In this document: positions 52,955-62,602 of the stretch, piece by piece
Layout of the letters: each line of letters begins with the position of its first letter
Position numbering within the stretch: position 1 is the stretch's first letter
Source: Lycium barbarum
Taxonomy: Eukaryota > Streptophyta > Magnoliopsida > Solanales > Solanaceae
Assembly: GCF_019175385.1 (NCBI RefSeq)
Contig: NC_083341.1
Span: 92,096,321 to 92,160,320, forward strand
Length of the DNA: 64,000 bases
Direction: 5' to 3'
Translations under genes and position numbers: made by a program
Notes under the pieces: generated by a model
Database searches by the model: none
Seen by the model: the letters and a program-made list of their open reading frames with translations, nothing else
Told to the model about the DNA's origin: nothing

Positions 52955-53371
52955 ACGTGTCCCGGCCCTTTAGTGAGGGACTCGGTGAATAAGGTTAGAC
53001 ATATCAACATCACATACCGTGTGTACACATAACATGTCCCGGCCCTTTTGTGAGGGACTCGGTAAATAGAATCATGTATATCAATATCATGTATGGTGTA
53101 TGCATATAACGTGTCTCGGCCCTTTATTAAGGGACTCGGTGGATAGAATCATGCATGACAGAATCATATACCACATATACATAACGTGTCCCGGCCCTCT
53201 ATTGCGGGTCTCGGTGGATAAAGTCACCACAAGCCATCCTGGCCGCCATCCCCGTATCATCATATCATCACATACATATACATATAACGTGTCCCGGCCC
53301 GCAAGTGAGAGGGACTCGGTGAATAATGCAGAGAAGTGCGCACGATACCATGTCCAGGCCCGGGCTCAGTG
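52955..53371. repeat. Minisatellite, L3 left LTR
   Basis: Six units of acgtgtcccggcccttt(a)gtgagggactcggt type, 30-33 bp each, spaced 40-70 bp. The right LTR repeats them at 56093-56510. Confidence 0.8.
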
Positions 53372-53509
53372 AAATCCAAACTGAGACTTGCACGAACAGA
53401 ATAATGCGAAACTATGTACACGTAAATCAAGACCCGAGATACAACATACTTATATACAAACATACTTATCGACATCTGAAGGTTCAGAAACAAGTTTCGG
53501 GTCAATCGG

Positions 53510-53670
53510 TATAATTGCACCTACTACTCCACACGACCTTTGTCACGTAATCTAGGGCGAGTCGGGGTCTTAACAATTTTCGGATGGTTCTCGTAGCGGG
53601 TCCCACTCCGATCTAGGGAGGATCTTTTATTTGTCTGATTAAGTAATTACCAAATTAGCCTTTTAAATTC
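53510..53670. other. L3 deletion junction / filler
   Basis: About 160 bp that match neither the right LTR nor the gag/protease of L2. 'tgtcacgtaatctagggcg' and 'tctcgtagcgggtccc' are not recognised. It may be pol-derived sequence too diverged to place, or filler from break repair. Confidence 0.5.
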
Positions 53671-55215
53671 TCAACATTCACTTTTACTTGTATGGATAGC
53701 TGCCTCCAACGGTTTTATTAATTCGGGTTTTATTCTAATTCTATTAGCAACCAGGGGGAAAATTATATCTACCAGTGCATATACATTTCGTAAGAAAGCA
53801 AGTAATATACCTGTAATTACATCTGGCGGCGCCTCCTGATCCTGCCGGCTGGCCAAAGCATATATGCGGTTCGAAGGACCGCTAGAACCGGGAACTCCGC
53901 CTCGACCTCTACCGCGACCTGTCGGTGTCGGCCGCATAGCTACAGAAGGAGAAGATGATCCAACAACTGATCCGGTGAGCTGGGCTGGACCACCTGGACC
54001 GCCTCTAAATGGGCAATCCCTCATAATATGGCCTTGGCGGCCACATGAAAAACAGGCACCGGTGACGAGACGACATTCCCCTGGGTGACGCTTGCCGCAC
54101 CGAGGACACTGCGGCATAGACAGCCTCGTCTGACCAAACTCTCTGCTCTGCTGCGGATCTGGTGCCCTGGAGCTCTGGCCCGCTCCTGAATATCCCACAC
54201 TATAAAATCTCTCACCGGTAGGCCATGGGGGTGCACTTTGATCTGGCTGAGAAGACCGTCTAACATACTGTTGAGGCTGTCCGCCTCGAAACTCCCCAGA
54301 ATACCCAGCTGATCTAGCCCTCTTGGGCTGGCCCCGGTCGTAATCTCTATCGGACTGACGCTCTCTGCGTCTATCCTCCATCCCCTGGGCATATGCCTGC
54401 ACCCGGGCAATATCCATCCCAGGCTGGGATGCCACCGCCATACTGCTGTCAATCAGATAATCATCCAACCCCATCACGTACCGATGTATCTTGTCAGCCA
54501 TATCCGCTACGATGGTAGGCGCATATCGGGCCAGGGAGTCAAACTCTAGACTGTACTCCCGGACACTCCTGCCCCTCTATCTCAGGTGCAAAAATCTGTC
54601 AACCCTCGCTCGCCGCATCTCGGGAGGCAGAAAATGGCCGAGAAAGGCGGCTACAAACTCGTCCCATACAGCTGGGGGGGCACCCTCGCCTCTGGACAAC
54701 TCCCAGGACTCGTACCAATTAATCGCAACATCTCGCAATCTGTGTGAAGCTAACTCGACAGACTCAGTCTCAGAAGCCCTGACTAACCTCAGCGCACGCT
54801 GCATCTGTTGGATAAAGTCCTGGGGGTCCTCTTCGGTCTTAGACCCGTAAAACTCTGGGGGGTCACAAGTCAAAAAGTCACGAACCCTTAGGCTATCATG
54901 CCTATCCACATCGTCACCCCCTAGCCCGCGTCCGCGAGCCTGCCCTGCTACTATTCTCGTCAATAACTGTACAGCCTCTCTCATCACCCTATCCTCCGCT
55001 CCTGGCTGAGGAGCTGGAGGCTCGGGCGCTGGGGCCCCTAGAGCTACTGGTGGAGCCACTCCAGGCTCCCCGGATGGTGGTGTAGCAGAACCCTCTGACT
55101 GGGGTACACTATCGGGCATAATCTGAGCACTAGCTTGAATAACCCTCTGCATCTGACTGGTCTCTCCTGCCACTGCCTTGCCCTTCTGGGCAGCCGTCGC
55201 CTTCTTCGGAGGCAT
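53671..55215 (-). pseudogene. L3 gag plus start of protease, one nonsense codon
   Basis: The ATG at 55215-55213 begins MPPKKATAAQKGKAVAG. The frame stays open for about 515 codons to 53671 except for a TAG at 54577-54579 (LHLR*RGR; CAG in the inferred ancestor). In order: Pro/Ala-rich N-terminus; capsid region (DPPEFYGSKTEEDPQDFIQQ, SVELASHRLRDVAINW); R/Q-rich linker; two zinc knuckles, CPRCGKRHPGEC and CFSCGRQGHIMRDC; RGRGRG-rich tail. The first protease residues (VYALVD) are followed by a small deletion that removes the PGST catalytic neighbourhood. Gag is the best preserved in the window. Confidence 0.9.
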
Positions 55216-55406
55216 CACTGAAAAATATAACAGCCGGTCAGAAAAGAGTCATCCTAATAGCACAGCTCTATCGCACGATCTAAGATCCAAAGAAAGGTAA
55301 CACCCTAAATGTCCTGTAGCCTCCTGTTTATAGATGTGGTGCACAACACACCGATAAACAAGACTCTACTAGACACGGCCTGTAGACATCCCGAGGACAA
55401 ATCCTG

Positions 55407-55418
55407 GCTCTGATACCA
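55407..55418 (-). other. L3 primer-binding site (tRNA-iMet)
   Basis: TGGTATCAGAGC on the minus strand, four bases from the right LTR. Confidence 0.92.
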
Positions 55419-55861
55419 CTTCTATCACGACCCAACCCCGTAGGCCGCGACTAGTGCCCGACATGGTCACCCATACCTACTCACTAACCAATTTACACTT
55501 ACGTTTACATATTACGAATCCCATACATACAAAATCATATACATGTCATTTGATTCGTTACTTATACCATAACATATAAATCGATCAAGTTACGTAGTGT
55601 AGGAAAAAGCTGGACACAAACCAAATAGACATCACTAAACAAACACGACCCATGACCCACATACATGTCTACAGGCCTCTAATACAGACAACAGAATCAT
55701 ATGACGGGAAAGGGCCCCGCCGTACCCAAAATAGTCATAAATACAAAGATATGTACAACAGAAAGATCTGTACCGAAAGTTTGGGCTCCGGATCGAAAGA
55801 GCGCTTCAAACAGCAGAATGTGTATCCTAAGCCGGCGGATCATCTCTATAGACGTCTGTAC

Positions 55862-55897
55862 CTGCGGGCATGAAACGCAGCCCCTGAAGAAAAGGGG
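55862..55897 (-). other. Twin hairpin, L3 right LTR
   Basis: ctgcg/cgcag and cccc/gggg stems intact, loop sequence gaagaaaa-like. Confidence 0.65.
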
Positions 55898-56092
55898 TCA
55901 GTACGGAAAATGTACCGAGCATGTAAGGCATGAAATATAGAACGGGGAGTCATAGCCAGAAATAGAAACTCTACAGAACCAGCAAAACTGTGAAAAAGAA
56001 TCACCAATACGTTTTCTTTGGTGTAAAAAAGTAGTATGCCTCAAATCATGAATCATATACATATACATATACATATACATACATATATATAC

Positions 56093-56510
56093 AACGTGTC
56101 CCAGCCCTTTAGTGAGGGACTCGGTGAATAAGGTTAGACATATCAACATCACATACCGTGTGTACACATAACATGTCCCGCCCTTTTGTGAGGGACTCGG
56201 TAAATAAAATCATGTATATAAATATCATGTAAAGTGTATGCATATAACGTGTCCCGGCCCTTTATTAAGGGACTCGGTGGATAGAATCATGCATGACAGA
56301 ATCATATACCACATATACATAGCGTGTCCCGGCCCTCTATTGCGGGTCTCGGTGGATAAAGTCACCACGAGCCATCCTGGCGGCCATCCCCGTATCATCA
56401 TATCATCACATACATATACATATAACGTGTCCCGGCCTGCAAGTGAGAGGGACTCGGTGAATAATGCAGAGAAGTGCGCACGATAACATGTCCTGGCCCG
56501 GGCTCAGTGA
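56093..56510. repeat. Minisatellite, L3 right LTR
   Basis: Same units and order as 52955-53371, with small differences (one unit lost two bases near 56177). Confidence 0.8.
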
Positions 56511-58845
56511 AATCCAAACTGAGACTTGCACAAACAGAATAATGCGAAACCATGTACACGTAAATCAAGACCCGAGATACAACATACTTATATACAAAAT
56601 ACTTATCGACATCTGAAGGTTCAGAAACAAGTTTCGGGTCAATCGGAATTACTATACAAAAAATTACGAGCGTTTGAAGTACGGAACGCTCTACAATCGT
56701 TTCAGAAGCCATTCTTGGAAAATCAAACTGTAATCCGGTTAAGTACCTTTTGGACATTGTTATGGATCAAACCAAATAGAACTCTTGGAATCATACGTAC
56801 GTATCAAAGTATGTCAAAGACTCGGTAGAATAATCAACGTGCTAGCATTTAATAATCAAACTTTAGTCATATCAATGTACCGACATCATATATCATATTC
56901 GTATATAACAGATTCATACATGCATACTCATAGGATATCATACAGTGTGTTGCTGCGGAACGTGCAGCCCGATCCACAGATATCACGTATTAGTGCCGAA
57001 ATTGTATACAAAAGTTAAAGACATTAGTGCTTACAAAATTATCTTAAGGTCATGAATTCTTACACTTAGCTTATTACTCAATTGTCCAATAATCTTAACC
57101 ATACTACGTATATTCGTATCAATAGGCCAATAGGGATCGTAGACAAACTCAGAACTTATTAAATAGAGCCTTTGAAGTACGGGGCCGTCTAACAACATTT
57201 CGTAAGCCGTATTTGGAAATTCAAGTAACAAATATTTTAAGTAACTTTCCAATATCATTATGGACCAAACCAAATAGAGACTCTAGAACCATGTGTACAT
57301 ATCAAATTATTAATCAAAGACTTAAGTCATGTCGATTTAGTTTCGAACGACGTTCGGAAATATACCAACTAAATTCTTCGCACATCATCATATATACATA
57401 TCAAACCATATGGAATACTTATGGGAGTCAAAGACGACGGTCATCCTAGTGGCTCTAGGAATAGAAGTTTCTTTAGAAACATACATATACGTTATTGTTC
57501 GTTACAGAGATCATGCCGAAGGAAAGAAAGGTAAGCCTTACATACCTTGCCCGCTTTCTACGCAAATCGAAATTTAAGTCTTTTGCTCCACAAGATCTAC
57601 AACAACATTAATGCACATCAAACATTAGGTACAAACACTTAAGAATTCAATTCCAACCAACACCTTATTTCTACAGAAATTTCGGCAGCATTTCCCCTGT
57701 AAATGCTACCATCCCCGAGAATCCAACTCGGCTATATTATCAACAACAAAACCGAGAATTTAACTCGGCCAAAATATCAACAACAACACCAACGATTATT
57801 CCAATAATACTAACAGTCAATGTAAGACATATTCTAACATTAGTAGTCTTCCTTTCTACATAATTCATCAACATTCAATTCACTACATATTTTCAAGCTA
57901 ATTCCAACGCTCACATATCCATTACTAATTCAAAATCAACCAAACACAATTCATAAGCATTTCATACAATTCTACAAAATATTCAACAATCCCGCCAAAA
58001 ACCATACTTCACCCGAAACTTCCAATCTTCGACACGAACATTCACAACACATTTTTTTATCTTCCAATTTCATCAACAACAACAACAATTGCATCTTACA
58101 ACTTCATTCCCATAATTACATAAAATATAATAAAATCACATACTTTCCGACAACAACTTAACAACAATTTTCTCATGCCAACTAGAACCATTAACCTTCC
58201 ATTTACATCACAAGGCTACAACAACACAATTAACATACTAAATAATTTAATTCATGTTCTTCCTCCAACTTGATGCACACGGCCATACACACACACACCC
58301 ACAACACACAAATTTCATACTTTCCATTTATTTCCACACGCTACAACATATATGCAAGTCTTCCATAATATAAAAAGAATGAAATTCTTACCTTTTCGTA
58401 AATATTCCACTCGCCACCAAAGTGATTTTCTTGCCACAATAATTATACCACGTCGAAGAGGGTTTTGAGCTTAGTAGAAATACAAGAAAATTAGGATTTT
58501 TGGATCAAAGATTGAGGGGCAAAAATTTTTCTTTCTTTTCTTTTTTTTTTTTTTTCTTTGGCCGAAGCCTCACTTTCTCTTTCTCTCTTTCTTTTGTTTC
58601 TTGAACTTTCTTGAACACTAATTAAATTATGGCCCCTTCCTTATTTAATACATGGATTAAATGAATTTCCATGGGCTTGGGCCATTATGGCCGGCCACCC
58701 CTACCATTTGGGCCTCTTTGTTTTCTTTTTTTTTTCAACCCAATTATTTGTGGCTAATTTTGTAATTTCCGAAGCTAATTTCCAAAATTCTCAATTTTGC
58801 CCTTGGCCTTCCTCCATATTTTCACACCAACATTTTTCATGAACA

Positions 58846-58846
<1 letters not shown>

Positions 58847-58883
<37 letters not shown>
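58847..58883. repeat. TA microsatellite in the L3 right LTR
   Basis: About 17 TA dinucleotides with one interruption, absent at the equivalent place of Y (near 1650-1670). Confidence 0.85.
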
Positions 58884-58887
<4 letters not shown>

Positions 58888-59373
58888 TAAAATCAAAATG
58901 TGGCCTCATCTTTTATAAGTCACAATTATTTCAAATTTTCCGAATGTGCAAGATTACGCGATATAACAGTACAGTCCAACATACGGTCCGTATGTTTTAT
59001 ACGACCAATATGTTTGGCCGTATAATCCCCAGTGATCCGAAGTTCGTTCTCGTCGACTCGTTTGATCTCCAATCCTTATGGAACCTTCTTAGAACTTGTT
59101 TACCACCTCATTAACAATCTAAGGGACGTCATAAATCTCCTCCAAAGCATTATTAAATCCTCGTTAATTTGTTACTCGTAATTCCTTTTCGATCCCTATC
59201 GTATGCCTTGCCTCCTCTTGGCAACTTTCTCCCCCCTTTCTCGAATATCTTTGAAATCTTAATTAGGGTCATCAAATGTCATTCCTTACTTAATGAAATA
59301 CCATATACTCGTGCCCTTCACTAGTCTATTCACTTGTGCATCAACGGAAAATTTTCCGAGGTGTAACAAAAAC

Positions 59374-59719
59374 TCGAAACCTCATCCAAGCGAGGCGCCA
59401 CCATTGCTGCGTGCTGAACCCCCGGACCCTGTGCTCTATCTGGATCTGGAGCCGCTATCCCTGCGCCCCTACCTGCTGGACCCACTGGTGTAGCTCCGGC
59501 CTATGCTAACCCACGCAACAGATTCAACACCTGCGCCATCGCGTCTGGTACACCTTGAGCAGCTGCAGCTCCTTGTGGGACATGTACTGCTACTGGCTGG
59601 GCTGGTGTGGCTGCAACTTCCGCTGCCTCGTTAGGGACCACTGGGATGCAACCCCCAGCTGGGGCCGCTCCTCTGCCCCTACCTCCACCTCCCGCTATTT
59701 TCGCGCGTGTTCTCGCCAT
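59374..59719 (-). pseudogene. L1 gag, N-terminal part
   Basis: The ATG at 59719-59717 starts MARTRAKIAGGGGRGRG, a Gly/Arg- then Ala/Pro-rich leader of about 72 codons. A TAG at 59501-59503 is followed by in-frame sequence up to the L2 insertion point. It continues at 38832 as the capsid-like segment. Confidence 0.8.
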
Positions 59720-59897
59720 CTGCGAGAGAATGAAGGATAGTCAGATACCAATTAGAATCAAGTAGCATGAAAGGAGAAAGAAAAAGGGAGTTTTCCTAGT
59801 GTCCGGTAGCCTCTCGAAGATAAGTACAGACGTCTCCATACCGATCTATATGACTCTGCTAGACATGTCTTGGTATGATGAGATCGACGAACCTAGG

Positions 59898-59909
59898 GCT
59901 CTGATACCA
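59898..59909 (-). other. L1 primer-binding site (tRNA-iMet)
   Basis: TGGTATCAGAGC on the minus strand, four bases from the right LTR. Confidence 0.9.
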
Positions 59910-59913
59910 ACTT

Positions 59914-62152
59914 TGTCACGACCCAACCCGCCATGACCGGCACCCATATAAATCCTAATGGGCGAACCAACACACATACCACTTAATCCATTAAATTTGA
60001 TTTTTATATAAATCAAGCTAAACAATTATTACTCATTTAAACGCAAAAGAACAAGTAAATCATGCCATAAATACTGTAGTAAGTGCGGAAGTTCTCACTA
60101 TTACAACCCCCAAAATCCGAAAGTAATCGTATAGGACTCTAAGACAAAACATGTCTAAGAGCTGAAATCTGCTTAATAAATATCCATAATGTCCAGAATA
60201 AGAAAAGACATCATAAGTAGAAGATCTTCGAGCGGCCTAGCATGAGAAAAAGCTCACCCCAAAATCTCTCAGCAAATATCCTCCACACTAGATGTGAGGA
60301 CGAGTAGCGGTCTATATATCAAAATCTACACTCAAAGAATGCAGCAAGGTAGTATCAGTTCAAATACTATGTATCGGTAAGCATCATAGGCCGACTAAGA
60401 TTAGTATCATGCATATCTTATGAAATCAATAGAATAAACAAGCTAGTCAATCATACATAAATATCAATACATCACAACAAGTCAACCATGAACAATCACA
60501 ATTAATCACCAAATTGCTAAGAATCATAAACACGTCAACCACAACGGAACAAATTTACCACCATAACCCCACTCGCTGTGCACACATGCTATCTAATGTT
60601 ATAGCTCAGTAGTCATGACCTACAGGGGACCCATGGTGTCCATGTACCACTCATTCTAGAACACTCCTCGAACCCGAGCACAACCTCTGCTTTGGAACGA
60701 ACCTCGGACACGGGATATGACAATAAACCTCTCATTTTCGAAACTATCCTCGGACCACGAGCCCATAATCTAGGCCACATGCATGCCTGGTCATACCTTT
60801 TACAGAACAATGTTTCTTACCTTCTCAATGTCCATATTCACCTCGTCATTTCATGATATAATATCCTCGAGAAGACTATATTAACTTCTTATCACAATAA
60901 ATCCACTACAGATTAAATCACATAGGATTAATGGCATAAAGCCTACACAACACTCAATCACAAGCACATAGGAGCTTAACCTCACAATATCATGTAATGA
61001 ATATTAGACGTGATTTCTCCTAATGAAATTACAAAACATACATTCAACTAACCAAAGTCTAACTCAAGTAAACCGTAACCTACCTCAAAGTAGAGCTGGA
61101 ACAATGCCTGTCACTCTGCTATAGCCTTTCTTTTCCTCAAAGCCTCAATACGTTCATGGTCTAAAAATAGAAGGCTTAATGAGTCACATTCCTCAATTTG
61201 CAAATAACAAGGTAAGAAATACCCTTCCCTCTTCTTATTCTAAGGGTGGATGATTTTCTTGGTGATAAATAACCTATCAAAGCCCCTAATATTCATAAAC
61301 CATCAATTTCTACCACATTGTATCTAACATTCTCATTACAAACAGTTTTCTATGACAAAGACACTATTTTTATAGAACCCTAAGTCTCAATCTCTTAGTT
61401 TACTATTCTAATTGTCCAATTTGTGACAAATAGCAACTAATCAATCCATTTAAATGATAAATACGCATTAATAATTCCCACCCATCAAGTTTAGAAGGTT
61501 TATTGATATTCTAGGGTTCCTACTTCACTTTCACCATTAAAGACCCAAGAAGATGATTACAATAATGTAGGTAATGGGATGGTAGAATGGAAAGAAAAGA
61601 GACTTATCTCTCAAGGTTAACTTGCCCTAGCTTGGAAATCCTCTCTAGGTGCTTGTTGGGAAGTGTGTTGGTGTGTTATGAATGAAAATATAAAACTAAG
61701 GCATTAAAATACGGATAGTGCCCTCCCGTCGACCGCTGCGGCGGTCACTACGCCGCTGTAGCAGTCTCGCTATAGCGGCCAAGCCATCGCTATAGCGGTC
61801 CCATAATAAATTTGCTCACCGCTATAGTGGTCACCACCCCGCTATAGCAGCATCGCCGTAGCGGGAAAAGGCCTGCCGCAGCGGTCCCAAGAGAAAATGG
61901 CGGACCATTGGGAGTGGTCAGCCTACCGCTACAGCGGTAAGTAGTTGTACTCCCACCGCCACAATGATGCATTTGGGCAATAGCTCGATTTCTGTCCAGT
62001 TTTCCCCCTATCACCCCACATTTCACCTAAGGCCTCAAAACCAGAATAAGAAGCATGCATGCATACCAAAAGACACCGTACGAATCCACTCGCGGCCTTC
62101 GAATTCCTAATGGAGTCCTAAATTCCCATAACGACTGGAAAGGGTCATTACA
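59914..62152 (-). repeat. L1 right LTR (5' LTR), 2239 bp
   Basis: tgtcacgacccaacccgcc to gggtcattaca. Uninterrupted, pairs with 32752-34959. The CCGCTATAGCGG cluster is at 61727-61960. The primer-binding site lies four bases before it. No gene seen. Confidence 0.9.
61727..61960. repeat. CCGCTATAGCGG inverted-repeat cluster, L1 right LTR
   Basis: Copies of gaccgctgcggcggtc, cgctatagcgg and accgctacagcggt. The centre alternates TATA, ACA and TGC while the arms stay complementary. Confidence 0.85.
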
Positions 62153-62356
62153 AAATAAGTATAGACATGACTCCTATTGGCCGTATGAAACATGAAAAGG
62201 GAATCCTCCCACAAAGCTTACCTTCCTACTTTTTCATTAACATCTTTACCGTGTGCAGAAAACATAAGATTAAATAAAGGAAATCATAGGCATGAATCAT
62301 ATAAGACATTAATATTTGAACATAGACATAACATGAGTAAGAATAAGACGTTTACC

Positions 62357-62602
62357 TTAGGCATTCTCTTCTAGTTCAAGGAATAGGGGCGGATATTTCA
62401 ATTTCTTTTATTCTTCAACTTCCTATATATCATTTTCAATATTTTGGTTTCTCCACAAGACTTTCATGGATTCTACTTCCATTTTCATAAATTTGTAAAC
62501 TTGGCGATCTAGCATAGCCACATGGATTTCTTTTTATGTTAATCTCTCTTTAATCCCCGTGCTCTCGGTAGGGTCAATAAGGGACAAATTTGCCACACAT
62601 TT
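62357..62602 (-). pseudogene. Element G chromodomain remnant
   Basis: The minus-strand frame from 62602 to TAA 62357-62359 aligns residue by residue with the ends of the A, B and L2 integrases: KCV-x-DPTES-type linker, AMLDRQVYKF, ESMKVLWRNQN, LKYPPLFLELEE. Three in-frame stops. It is more diverged than any other pol here and is the host of L1. It is cut at 62602 by H. Confidence 0.75.

Larger units (their letters stand above)
52306..53509 (-). repeat. L3 left LTR, truncated (R/U5 side only)
   Basis: 1204 bp, almost identical to 55423-56645. Homology stops after gtcaatcgg at 53509. Contains the gtgtcccggccc minisatellite (52955-53371). Confidence 0.88.
52306..58968 (-). mobile_element. L3: gag-only chromovirus derivative in the L2 right LTR
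   Basis: Target copies gtacg (52301-52305) and gtaca (58969-58973) differ at one base. The empty site is preserved at 44551-44562 in the L2 left LTR (tgtacggtccaac). Right LTR 55423-58968 is complete (3546 bp); left LTR keeps only 52306-53509. Between them are a filler of unclear origin and a nearly intact gag with primer-binding site. Protease onward, the polypurine tract and the U3 part of the 3' LTR are gone, consistent with one large deletion after insertion. Confidence 0.9.
55423..58968 (-). repeat. L3 right LTR (5' LTR), 3546 bp
   Basis: Inner end tatcacgaccc (TG mutated to TA), outer end gatataaca. Reference copy of the Y/F/S/L3 LTR family. Block agccttacatacct within 57535-57549; donor-like site near 58388-58396; T-rich run near 58540-58555; no GC or TTTACGG inverted-repeat cluster in its first 500 bp. 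No gene seen. Confidence 0.92.
38838..59368 (-). mobile_element. L2: full-length chromovirus with nested S and L3
   Basis: Perfect duplications aaaac (38833-38837 and 59369-59373) within L1 gag. LTRs 38838-44950 and 50110-59368; without their insertions these are about 2.62 and 2.59 kb. Polypurine tract 44951-44963, gag-pol 45154-49901, primer-binding site 50094-50105. It is the only element in the window with both complete LTRs, gag, protease, RT, RNase H, integrase and chromodomain regions. It is disabled by a handful of stops and one shift. Confidence 0.93.
50110..59368 (-). repeat. L2 right LTR (5' LTR), split by L3
   Basis: Pieces 50110-52305 and 58974-59368. Contains the uninterrupted S target (51578-51592), the agctttacatacct block (51445-51459), and the first half of the tacggtccgta cluster (52205-52305) with the second half after L3 (58974-59030). 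Start tgtcacgaccc, end gaggtgtaaca. No gene seen. Confidence 0.9.
32752..62152 (-). mobile_element. L1: chromovirus, 29.4 kb span with nested L2, S and L3
   Basis: Perfect duplications aaata (32747-32751 and 62153-62157). Left LTR 32752-34959, right LTR 59914-62152, tRNA-iMet primer-binding site 59898-59909. The internal region, 34960-38837 plus 59374-59913, contains a decayed pol and gag. L2 is inserted in gag with its own duplication, so L1 is the older element. L1 LTRs are unlike the others here in sequence and lack the twin hairpin. Confidence 0.92.

Noticed and set aside
53864..54850. Plus-strand and alternative minus frames over L3 gag (74-143 codons)
   Set aside because: Shadow frames of the GC-rich gag coding sequence, which is identified by capsid and zinc-knuckle motifs in another frame.
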